From: Owenia fusiformis
Lineage: Eukaryota > Annelida > Polychaeta > Sabellida > Oweniidae
Assembly (NCBI GenBank): GCA_903813345.2
Contig: CAIIXF020000001.1
Coordinates: 51,169,885 to 51,229,884 of the forward strand
Direction of reading: 5' to 3'
Length of the DNA stretch: 60,000 nt
Position numbers and translations under genes: made by a program
Part shown: piece by piece, positions 11,501-20,424 of the stretch
Numbering within the stretch: the first letter of the stretch is position 1
Layout of the letters: the number at the start of each line of letters is the position of its first letter
The notes under the pieces: generated by a model
Told to the model about the DNA's origin: nothing
Databases searched by the model: none
What the model saw: the letters and a program-made list of their open reading frames with translations, nothing else

Positions 11501-14500
11501 ATTTTTCAAAATGGCCAACTACTCCCCAAAGTTTTATTAGACAATGTGCCATGCTTAAAGTATTCACATATCAAATATGAACAAAATCGCTCCACTACTT
11601 TTCGAGTTATAGTAAAATATGTTAAAATGGCGGCCATTTTTCAAAATGGCCACCGTCTACCAAAAGTGTCATTAGAAATAGACAGTGTGCCATGCTTATA
11701 GTATTCACATACCAAATATGAACAAAATCACTCCATTACTTTTCGAGTTATAGTAGAATACGTTAAAATGGCGGCCATTTTTCAAAATTTTTTTCAAAAT
11801 GGCCGCGTCCTACCAAAAGTGTCATAGGACAGTGTGCCATACTTATAGTAATCACATACCAAATATGAACAAAATCGCTCCACTACTTTTCGAGTTATAG
11901 TAAAATACGTTACAATGGCGGCCATTTTTCAAAATGGCCGCCTTCTACCAAAACTGTCATAGGACAGTGTGCAATGCTTATTGTATTCACATACCATATA
12001 TGAACAAAATCGCTCCACTATTTTTTGAGTTATAGCAAAAATCGTAAAATGACGAGTAAAGGCCGCCATTTTTCAAGATGGCTGCCATGTGCTTCTTTAA
12101 TATCTACATTTGTAGCATTATTAATGTCCTTTATAATTTTTTTACATTTAAAACATATTGCTATTACAGTTTTACATATTACACCTAAATTACTGTAAAA
12201 TCGGCACTAAAATGGCCGCCATTTTGAAATGAGCGGCCATTTTGAAAATCAGCTTTCGAGCAGAACTTCTACCCCCATAGGGTATATGTGTACAAAATAT
12301 GAACAAAATTGGGCCAACGGTATTTGAGTTATTGCCCGGACGGACGGACGGACGGACGTACGGACGTACGTACGGACGGACGGACGGAGGTGTTCCCTAT
12401 ATCCCTCCGAACTTCGTTCGATGGGATAATTATGAAACCAGAACAACGGCAACGCCAAAGCGTAGCGAATCCCATCGAACAGAAATGGCTGGCATTTTTA
12501 CAAACGAAATATATAGCAAATATCATAAAACAACACACCAGAAAGGCCACCATTTTCAAAATGGTTAGCCAAGTTGTCATCAGAAGAAATAATATGCTTT
12601 TAGAAGCCACCTATAAAATTTTTGAAAAATCGCACACATGTACTTGTGAAATAAGTAAAAAATGTAAAAATGACAGCCATTTTTTAAAATGGCCGCCTAC
12701 TATCCGAAGTGTCATGAGACAGTGTGCAAGGCTCGTGAGTATTCACATATCAAATATGAACAAAATCGCTTCACTACTTTTCAAGTTATAGTAAAAACGG
12801 AAAAATGGTGGTCATTTTTCAAAATGGCCGCCTACTACCCAAAGTGTCATTAGACAATGTGCCATGCTTATAGTATTCACATATAAAATATGAAACATAC
12901 CAAATATGAACAAAATCGCTGAACTAGTTTTCGAGTTATAGTAAAATACGTTAAAATGGCAGCCATTTTTCAAAATGGCCACCTTCTACCAAAAGTGTCA
13001 TTAGACAATGTGACATGCTTATAGTATTCACATACCAAATATGAACAAAATTGCTTCACTACTTTTCGAGTTATTGTAAAATATGTTAAAATGGCGGCCA
13101 TTTTTCAAAATGGCTGCCTTCTACCAAAAGTGTCATAGGACAGTGTGCCATGCTTATAGTATTCACATACCAAATATGAACAAAATTGCTTCCCTACTTT
13201 TCGAGTTATAGTAAAATACGTTAAAATGGCCGCCTTCTACCAAAAGTGTCATAGGACAGTGTGCCATGCTTATATAGTATTCACATACCAAATATGAACA
13301 AAATCGCTCCACTACTTTTCGAGTTATAGTAAAAAAAATATGTTAAAATGGCGGCCATTTTTCAAATTTTTTTTCAAAATGGCCACCTTCTACCAAAACT
13401 GTCATAGGACAGTGTGCCATGCTTATAGTATTCACATACCAAATATGAACAAAATCGCTCCACTACTTTTCGAGTTACAGCAAAAATCGTAATAAAATAA
13501 CGAGTAAAGGCCGCCATTTTTCAAGATGGCTACCATGTGCTTTTTTAATATCTACATTTGTAGCTTTATTAATGTCCTTTATAATTTTTTTACACTTAAA
13601 ACATATTGCTATTACAGTTTTACATATTGTACCTAAATTACTGTAAAATCGGCACGAAAATGGCCGCCATTTTGAAATGAGCGGCTATTTTGAAAATCGG
13701 CTTTCGAGCAGAACTTCTACCCCCATAGGGTATATGTGTACAAAATATGAACAAAATCGGGCCAACGGTATTTGAGTTATTGCCCGGACGGACGGACGTA
13801 CGTACGTACGTACGGACGGACGGAGGCGTTCCCTATATCCCTCCGAACTTCGTTCGATGGGATAATGAATGAATTCAAAATAGAAAAATAGGACATGAAT
13901 GTTTTGTTTTTGTTTTTGATGACTTAGTGAAAAACAAGTCACAGCTTAAATTCCAAACTGCCAATAATAACATTTTAAAAACTTACTTTTCATATACAAG
14001 TTCTTCATCTATAGTAAAGTAGTGAGTATGAGCAGTAGATCGTGGTTTTGTACGTAATGTTGCAAAGTACAATCGATCTGAAAGAGAAGAAACAAATTGT
14101 ATAAAACATCATAGTTACAACATTGACATGGGTTCCAAGGCCAGCGTTCCTTTCTGTTAAGGGGACATACATTACATTTAATAGTAAAAGTATCCTGTTC
14201 AATCAACTTAATGTTCTGTTCCACCTCTAAATTGAATTTTGAACAGTTATGATTTTTGAGTATGATCCACAAGAGCATCTATTCTAAACAGAATGTCATC
14301 CGTAATCAATTTTAGGTTTACAGCACCCAGGACATCATAGACACATCAAAGTGGAATCCCATACTTCCATCGCATCATTTCAAAGTGAGATTACTAGATG
14401 AACTGATTCTGCATATACTAGGCTATTTAAAGTAAATTTCTTTAGGCTGCGTATTGATACCCAAAATGTATATTTTAGTCTTGGTCACAATTCGATAATA

Positions 14501-17500
14501 CCAGGGGAAGTACAGTTAATAAAAAAGTCCTGGTAAAACAAATGAATTTCTGAGAAAACCATCATGTTCTTTATAAACTATTCGAACATGACTGTATTCA
14601 CGCCTTCTATAAACTGTAAACAAAGTCAACATTTCACCCGGGATATATTCGCGACCAATACCCCTGGTTATACGTGTAATGTGTGACATCATAACGGTGA
14701 GTCGTAGTAATGGCGGACCATGATGAATATTCGAAACATGGTGAGTTTTCATGTTCCAATCGTAATATAGACCTCAGAGCAGGGGTGATATCGTTTAATA
14801 TACCCCTTAGGGCTAGGCACAAAAGCTTTCGAACAGAAAACATTTGTGCCTAGCCCTGTGGGGTGTATTCGACAATATTACCCCTGCTTTTCAGTCTATA
14901 TTTCTTAAATATGTAGGCATTAAAGGCATACTGTAACATATAGCCAACAAAGTGGTTTAAAAAACATTTTCTCAGCCTTTAGAGTTGATTTCATGGTTAA
15001 AAACCTTCTCTGGTGATTCTATTTTCGAACTATGCATGAAAGTCCATTCAAAGTCGCCTTTTGAACCTTGAAAATCGATATTCAGACTGACGATTGAAAG
15101 ATGTTCAAGACAACTTTCAGCTCATCTTTATTACAACAGACCGAGGTGAATTTTCGAGTCGTGTAAATGGTGCTACTATTCTTTTTTATGAAGCAGGGAA
15201 GTCAAAACAATACTACGAAATCATAGTAAGCATTAGAAGATCATTCAGAAGCATTTAAAATCGAATCAACGGCAAAATCTGAATAATTGAAATATTCACA
15301 TGTGGACATCACAGAACGCACTTCTGGTTTTATAATCAATGATTTTATCAATTAAAAAAAATGTTTTTATGAATATCTGCTTAAATATGCTATGTATACT
15401 TGCATTGATTGTTAAATTGAAAAATAGGTAGGGTGAATAATATGTCAAAGTCGTTTGATCTCGTCCTAGAAGCAATATTTTGTCACTTGTATCTCCCAGA
15501 TTCCCTTTAATACAGATATTGAACAAGATATCATATCTTAATGAAGAGATCATGTTTTATATGTGGGGGAAATCTAATTAAATTTTGCACATTGACAACA
15601 TTTTTACTTCTATGAATTGTAATTTGTGAAATACCAATTTTCAAATGATAAAAACTTATTTTTGATATACATGTTAAAGCTGTCGCTATGTGCCATATAT
15701 CAATGCATCAGCAATTTTCTTGAGTAAAAATCAATGCACGTCGCGATGTATATCCGGAAAAGGTCGGAGAATAGTGCACTAAAATCCTGAACGCAAATGC
15801 ATTAAAACACTGAATGCAACAAATAAGTAATACCTGTAGTACTTCAGTACTTCTGAGAAAGGGAAAACCTAAGTAACAGTTGGAGGTTATTGGTTCATTT
15901 TAGCAAACTAGAACATTTATATTAAGTGAAAAAATATCAGAGTACATTGGAAAATGAACTAGCAATGATAAAAGTAAGACATTTGCTTCAAAAGAGATAA
16001 GAAAAGGTAATTTTTAGCAGATTTTACTTTTTAAAAACATCAGTGTTTTGTTTCACTGGCATCAATGCATCACAAGTATCACCTTTGGTGATGTTTCGAT
16101 TAATTGCAACAACACTAATACATGTATGTTTACCACTTCTCAAAGAAAATAAGATTTCCTTGAGATGATAATGTATGCTTGAAGATCGCTTCATGAAATC
16201 AATACAATAATTTGATGGAAATATTATGATTGACCCTTGAAATCAAGTACCATTCTGAAGCCGAAACAGCGTCGCAATTTATAGTGGTGCAAGAATTTCT
16301 AAGATTAAGGTAAGGAGCTCCGAGAAAAAGCAAAAACTCCAGGTCCAGACTTTTTCAATTTCTCAATTTAGCCAATTTTTTCAATGGTTGGTGATGCGCC
16401 TATGGGTCATGGCAAATCTCGGATTTATAAATGAAGCCCCAGAGTCGGATTAATGCGGCTAATTATTGTCAAGTATCTGTCGCACACTATCAAGGAAAAT
16501 TGATTTCAATCGATCCAGATATTGCTGTTGATGAAAGGATAGCAAGGAAGTCAAATAACGGATCCAGGAAAATTCAGATAATAGAGAAAGTCGTACATTG
16601 GGTTTTAGCCTACAGTGCTGACAGTAAATAATGAAGGGTGGGTTTTCAAACTAAACAGAGTGCTCCTACCAAAATGGATTAGCCTATATACCCCTGACAC
16701 TCTTATCTGATAGATGGAATGCACAAATAAAACAAAAGTTTTGCTATTATAGGTAAAAAGTTTTCTTAAATTTCGAAGTGATTTTACCTGTTAATTCTGT
16801 CACTAAAAAATTCTCCATCTAAAATGTCACTCGACTTTTTGGCAATTAAAAGTCTCTGCCTGCATTTAGTAGTCATATATTGTCATGTGCATAATTTTGA
16901 AACCATATCCTAATTATTTCACAAACCCTTTGTTGATTCTGCCATAGTTTCCAATTTGTGAACAGCATTTAGCCTTTTTAATTGGGAACTTTTTTGAAAT
17001 TTCCAAAATGGCTGCCATGTGATTCCAGAATTAACATGAGTGTGACGTGACATCACAGTTGCTCGTTCCTAGGTAACAACAAGATCACAATTGCTCGTTT
17101 CTAGATAGCAACAAGATTTTTGATAAAATAGCACAGAATTACCCTGATTAACACCCTTAAAATCCGATTTTCAAAGAATATATTTGGAGAAACAATAAAA
17201 GGTAAGTGGAATAAATTAGAAGATGGTTTCAAGTTACCACAGAAGTCAATTTGAAACTCAAGAATGCTTTCTTTGACTCATAATCACAAAAAAGTCGAGT
17301 GACATTTTAGATGGAGAATTTCTTAGTCCGCCATTTTTGCGGAAGTTACACTGAAACACTAACTCCATGGAACGAAACGAAATCACTAGAAAAAAAACAT
17401 CCCACACATCGTGCGCATGCATGGTAAAGTTAAAACCAATCAGATTATTTTGAGCACATATATTAATTTATTCTGAGCACTTACCATTCAAACCTAACCA

Positions 17501-17875
17501 CAATAAACAAACCTGGCAGAGATTACCCTTGTAACTTCATTTTTGCGAAATTTCAGCTCAGACTCGAGACAAATGCATTGTGTATACACTGGTATGAAGC
17601 CTTGGAGACACTCATTTTGGTAAATATGATTTACGGTGTATAATTTTCTACAGTTTGGGGGAGTTTGGGACATTAAATATTCAAATTCAAGATAAAATGC
17701 CAACTCTATGACTTATCAATTAATTTGTATCAGCATTGTACTTGTTGAACTGCCCATACAAACAGACCTGAGAATGAAGTCTTGTTCAAGCTTTGGTACA
17801 TTTTGAAAATGCTATGTACGAACCTTTTATGAATTCGGATGCACTTCCTATCACCTCGTTATCATCATGGGCCAT
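5479..17875 (-). CDS. CDC14: CDC14-type dual-specificity phosphatase, 5' (N-terminal) half, five exons
   Basis: CDC14 phosphatases remove phosphate from CDK sites (pSer-Pro) and act in mitotic exit, cytokinesis, DNA repair and cilia. Joined coding exons are 17875-17824, 14077-13987, 10963-10888, 10653-10561 and 5558-5479, all with GT-AG borders and consistent phase, giving 130 complete residues plus part of codon 131. Seen: N-terminus ending [16 protein letters not shown], then [51 protein letters not shown], and [10 protein letters not shown] with a [10 protein letters not shown] ending. These are hallmarks of the N-terminal non-catalytic DSP-like domain of CDC14A/B. The catalytic HCxxGxxRTG loop is encoded further downstream, off the left edge; I saw no further exon in 1-5478. 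The start is the ATG at 17875, in the position of the human start, with A at -3 and G at +4. Family assignment is very secure; A versus B cannot be decided and may not apply in an invertebrate. Confidence 0.94.
6615..6992. mobile_element. 378-bp promoter-like element with 9-bp target duplication, copy 1
   Basis: Ends TACCCTTTGC and GCAGGGTA, flanked by exact GAGATAATC (6606-6614, 6993-7001). The inside has CCAAT motifs, a TATATATGG box, a GC box (GGGGCGGGGC) and CACCGGTACC. Nine-bp duplications point to the Mutator (MULE) superfamily. It has no coding capacity. It lies in CDC14 intron 4. Confidence 0.85.
7943..8076. mobile_element. 134-bp hairpin element
   Basis: ATCCTATGATTTT ... GGTGATATTGATATATGCAC, loop GAGAGAGTGAAGCGAACGA, then the inverse. 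A strong long hairpin in CDC14 intron 4 with no coding content. Confidence 0.65.
8086..8337. mobile_element. Second hairpin-ended element next to 7943-8076
   Basis: GTCCTACACTTACTAGTAGTGTAC at the left is answered by GTACACTAAGTGTAGGATAAT at the right. The inside carries repeated GGAGTATATCG/CAATATCCTCCG motifs. It probably forms one composite palindromic repeat with its left neighbour. Confidence 0.5.
9531..9691 (-). repeat. GTCACCACC-family interspersed repeat (minus orientation)
   Basis: On the minus strand it reads TATGTCACCACCAGAAGTGG... to GTAACAAATGGCAGGTGGTG and ACATTTTGCATG. Copies of the same family lie at 35325-35465, 52434-52630 and 57835-57965, with a fragment at 5362-5385. Both ends carry inverted GTCACCACC, so it may be a MITE. 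Confidence 0.75.
10561..10653 (-). CDS. CDC14: CDC14 coding exon 4
   Basis: Acceptor TTTTTCAG and donor GTAAGTAC from 10560; 93 nt, 31 codons in frame. It encodes [20 protein letters not shown] then [11 protein letters not shown], the KIVHYT-FD-RKRANAA block typical of CDC14. Confidence 0.94.
10888..10963 (-). CDS. CDC14: CDC14 coding exon 3
   Basis: Acceptor TTTCAG at 10969-10964 and donor GTAAG from 10887. It encodes [18 protein letters not shown] and KLNKKLK, ending on a codon boundary. This stretch is near-identical in animal CDC14 proteins ([20 protein letters not shown] type). Confidence 0.94.
11259..12430. mobile_element. Helentron/pearl-like element, copy 1
   Basis: Head: AAACCAGAACAACGGCAACG, with ATCCCATCGAAC shortly after. 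Middle: units of about 135-140 bp (AAAATGGCGGCC, TTTTCAAAATGGCC, AAATATGAACAAAATCGC). Tail: CGGA/CGTA microsatellite (12337-12388), CCCTATATCCCTCCGAAC, hairpin CGAAC-TTC-GTTCG, and GTTCGATGGGAT, the inverse of the head motif. Subterminal inverted repeats, a core minisatellite, a tetranucleotide microsatellite and a 3' hairpin are the known layout of Helentron-associated (pearl/HINE) non-autonomous elements. Assignment is by structure only; no RepHel frame is present. Confidence 0.7.
11492..13520. repeat. Minisatellite units with AAAATGGCGGC (YY1-like) motif
   Basis: About ten anchor units (around four in copy 1, six in copy 2) of roughly 135-140 bp. AAAATGGCGGC, which fits the YY1 consensus AANATGGCGGC, occurs exactly at about 11624, 11765, 13089 and 13342. 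The end segment before the microsatellite (AAATATGAACAAAAT...GAGTTATTGC) is itself a diverged unit, which suggests that the array grew from the 3' terminal segment. Confidence 0.65.
12435..13866. mobile_element. Helentron/pearl-like element, copy 2
   Basis: A second copy in the same orientation begins 5 bp after copy 1 ends, with the same head (12435), about six minisatellite units, microsatellite (13785-13825), terminal hairpin and GATGGGATAAT end. Its unit number differs from copy 1. Both copies lie in CDC14 intron 2. Confidence 0.7.
13987..14077 (-). CDS. CDC14: CDC14 coding exon 2
   Basis: Acceptor TTTCAG at 14083-14078 and donor GTAAGT from 13986. It encodes [20 protein letters not shown] and TIDEELVYE, then two bases of an Asn codon. 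Length is 91 nt and phase fits both neighbours. Confidence 0.93.
14766..14902. mobile_element. Hairpin MITE
   Basis: Arms of about 60 bp (ATATAGACCTCAGAGCAGGG... and GGGCTAGGCACAAA with complements) fold around a 15-bp loop near 14833. This suggests a small palindromic transposon in CDC14 intron 1. Confidence 0.65.
16802..17327. mobile_element. 526-bp element with 39-bp inverted ends
   Basis: The ends ACTAAAAAATTCTCCATC and ACTAAGAAATTCTCCATC (right end complemented) continue through AAAATGTCACTCGACTTTTT. The flanks show no clear duplication. It lies in CDC14 intron 1. Confidence 0.7.
17824..17875 (-). CDS. CDC14: CDC14 coding exon 1
   Basis: This exon encodes 17 residues starting [17 protein letters not shown] plus one base, with donor GT at 17823-17822. 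It matches the start of animal CDC14 (ELIGACEFMKD-type). The split codon GAT (Asp) is completed by exon 2. Upstream on the minus strand a TTCCAG sits just before GGATAGAATG, so a 5'UTR splice acceptor at the exon border is possible. Confidence 0.9.
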
Positions 17876-18146
17876 TCTATCCCTGGAACAGTAACGATAA
17901 TCCAATTCAAGAGCAGTCACTTTTGAATTTTTTTTAATTATGTTTGAGCTTATTAAACTATGTCCTTTTTTAGGCCACCAGGGCTACTTATTGATGAGAG
18001 CTTATCCAGTATTTAAAAACATGTGCTCCGGTGTCCATTTATTAAAAAATAAATATGTTAAAACGTAAAACCAAGCATAAAATTAGTAAAAACGGAGAGA
18101 AAATGTCAACAAAAATAGTCGGCCATGTTTGAACCAGTGAACTAAT

Positions 18147-18156
18147 GTCACGTGAC
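18147..18156. promoter_or_regulatory. Palindromic E-box GTCACGTGAC upstream of CDC14
   Basis: A perfect 10-bp palindrome with core CACGTG about 270 bp upstream of the CDC14 start. It is the preferred site of USF and MiT/TFE-type bHLH-Zip factors. A CCAAT-type motif (GACCAAT) lies about 10 bp to its right, and a YY1-like AACATGGCCGAC lies just to its left on the minus strand. The cluster suggests the CDC14 promoter; function is inferred. Confidence 0.5.
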
Positions 18157-18323
18157 AATATTTTGACCAATGAAAATTAATCTCATCTTCTGATTGTTGT
18201 CATGACAAGAAACTTTTGTATGGTTAGCCAGTCCAGCATATTTGAACTGACTTGCCATCTTTTATAAAGAAAGTGTACTACATTTAGCTATGTCTGTATG
18301 TTGGTAACTAAAAGAAGTCCACA

Positions 18324-18383
18324 ATGATGAAGAGTTTTTCATCTGATGAATATGTCAGAATCAGTCAGCAGTCTTTGACATAG
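18324..18383 (+). other. Candidate first exon of a divergent transcript
   Basis: On the plus strand an ATG at 18324 opens a 19-codon frame (MMKSFSSDEYVRISQQSLT) that stops directly before a perfect donor, AG|GTAAGT at 18382-18387. It could be a non-coding 5' exon transcribed away from CDC14, or a chance donor. I found no downstream partner exon; a fold-back transposon begins 178 bp later. Confidence 0.25.
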
Positions 18384-18561
18384 GTAAGTCTGAAGGTTTT
18401 GTTTTGCTGTTTTTAAATAGCTACAAAATATAAACTAATAATACAGTGTGTGGTGAAAGAGCAAACATTTTAACATTCCAGGGAGGTGAAAACCATTTTC
18501 GTGAGCGATTGAGTGGTGAATACGATTTTCATGAGCGGGATTGGGCGGGACAATACGATTT

Positions 18562-20013
18562 CTATGGTTGGCCTATTAGTATAAAGAATGCATGCGTTGT
18601 TTACGGGTGTGTAGGCGTTAATTACGCTCGTGTAGATGTAAAATTACGCCCGTGCTGACGAAAAATTACGCCTGTGTAGGCGTAAATTACGCCCGTGAAG
18701 AAGTAAATTCTACGGGCGTTCAGAATACATTTACAGGCGTGAACTTACGGCGTTAAAATTATTAATTACGGGCGTTAAGACTGTTATTTTACACGCGCTG
18801 AGAAACATCTTCACGCCCGTGGAGTTTATTTTTAGCGCCGTAAATTATGAACCAATCAGAACCTTACTTACATGATGATTTAATGCATCCTTGCTAAAAG
18901 AGCAACTCCGAGATACTTGCGCTAGTAAACAACAATCAGAAGCCTGCTTACATTTTAGTGTATTGCATTGAGGTCCTTAAATATTCGCTCAAGATTAAAC
19001 TAGATTTAACCAAAGAAGTATTCATTTTTAGAGCAAATTATATTAAAAGGCAAATTGAAGAGACATGTACTGTGTTGGCAGTTATCAACACCCATTGTAG
19101 AAACGACAAAATTGCAGAGTATTTTGAGAAGGTATACATGTTTGGTTTCTAAATACGATGATTTTTGGATAATTCTCCAATCTAGGCGTCGGCTTCAGAG
19201 GTAGGCTAGGTAGGGACTTATTAAGCTCACACGCATTGCAGCTTACAGTCTCATTATACAGTCAGATCGCTAATGTATCCCTCTAAAGGATGTGTCCAGA
19301 TACTAGAATTATAGTATCTGATCAACTGCAAATTGACTCTAGACTATATCCTGCACATCTGGCATTCTTTGAAAATGTACTGAAAATGTCAAATGAGCCT
19401 ATATACCTAGTATACCTAGCCAACATATGTTCAAATTTGGTGTTAGGGAAATGTGTACTTTTTGGAATCTGTATGCAGCCGTCTTTATATGTCACATGTT
19501 ATTTCCAGGAATACATAACTCATTTAATATACGATGTAAATCTTTCACATTTGCACAAATAGTGCACCGAGATACCCAGAAAAGAAATAATATTTCATAT
19601 GCCTCCAATTGCAACAGTTGTTCCTGGCACAATCATGAGTATGTTATTAACTTGCACAAGGATCTTGGAGTTGTACTTTTAGCTATAATGCATCGTATCA
19701 TCATGTAAGCAAGATGCTGATTGGTTCATAATTCACGGCGCTAAAATGAACTCGACGGGCGTGAAGATGTTTCTCAGCGCGTGTAAAATAACAGTCCTAA
19801 CGCCCGTAATTAATAATTTTAACGCCGTAAGTTCACGCCTGTAAATGTATTCTGAACGCCCGTAGAATTTACTTCTTCACGGGCGTAATTTACGCCTACA
19901 CAGGCGTAATTTTTCGTCAGCACGGGCGTAATTTTACATCTACACGAGCGTAATTAACGCCTACACACCCGTAAACAACGCATGCATTCTTTATACTAAT
20001 AGGCCAACCATAG
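18562..20013. mobile_element. Fold-back DNA transposon with about 370-bp inverted termini
   Basis: The left arm (18562 to about 18930) and right arm (about 19650 to 20013) are imperfect inverted copies. They begin CTATGGTTGGCCTATTAG and end with its complement. Both ends are flanked by ATTT (18558-18561, 20014-20017), a likely 4-bp target duplication. Each arm holds many copies of ACGCCCGTG/CACGGGCGT, making CpG-rich blocks in AT-rich DNA; these may be transposase binding sites. The 0.7-kb middle has three short open frames without recognisable similarity, so the element is probably non-autonomous. Confidence 0.85.
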
Positions 20014-20189
20014 ATTTCTTTCAATATCAAAAAATCCCGGGTGTTAAACTTACTCACAGGGAACTAATAGTATCATGGGATAAATAAAGAAGAAAGAATA
20101 TAGAGGGGCTTGTTCAGTATCAATAAAAAAAGTAACTGGTAGGCCAAATTCTAGCTGAATGAGTCAACATATTTTGGTTAGAAAGATGG

Positions 20190-20400
20190 CTAGAGCCACT
20201 CGATATTCGAACTTGACCGCCATCAACAACATTGAAAATGTCATTATTATCTGATATCTAAAATAGCTATAAATTCAAAATCAGCGATCCAAAAGATTTG
20301 AACAAATATCCTGATCACTTCGTCTTTTTAATTTTTTGTTTGGAAATAAGACCAGAACTCGCAATTCAAATTTTAAAGTGAAAAATGGCGGACGTTTTGA
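20190..20400. repeat. Partial copy of the 45880-46181 element family
   Basis: Shares CTCGATATTCGAACTTGACC, GATCCAAAAGATTTGAAC and TTGTTTGGAAATAAGACCAG with 45905-46095, in the same orientation. The 23-bp ends are absent. It sits directly upstream of the non-LTR retrotransposon. Confidence 0.65.
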
Positions 20401-20424
20401 ACATTTTTGAACGTGGAACATTGA

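Larger units (their letters stand above)
14078..17823 (-). other. CDC14 intron 1
   Basis: A 3.7-kb first intron. Apart from the hairpin at 14766-14902 and the inverted-repeat element at 16802-17327, I see nothing gene-like. A good donor-like motif (minus-strand GTAAGT at 17486-17481) has no convincing exon attached. Confidence 0.55.

Noticed and set aside
12309-12791. 160-codon plus-strand frame over the Helentron-like element
   Set aside because: It runs through the CGGA microsatellite ([10 protein letters not shown] repeats) and the start of copy 2, with no conserved domain.
13685-13942. 85-codon minus-strand frame near the microsatellite of copy 2
   Set aside because: Translation of microsatellite and repeat tail; the same frame occurs over copy 1.
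17494-17703. 69-codon minus-strand frame with a nearby donor
   Set aside because: It lies in CDC14 intron 1, has no similarity I recognise, and CDC14 splices correctly from 17824 to 14077 without it.
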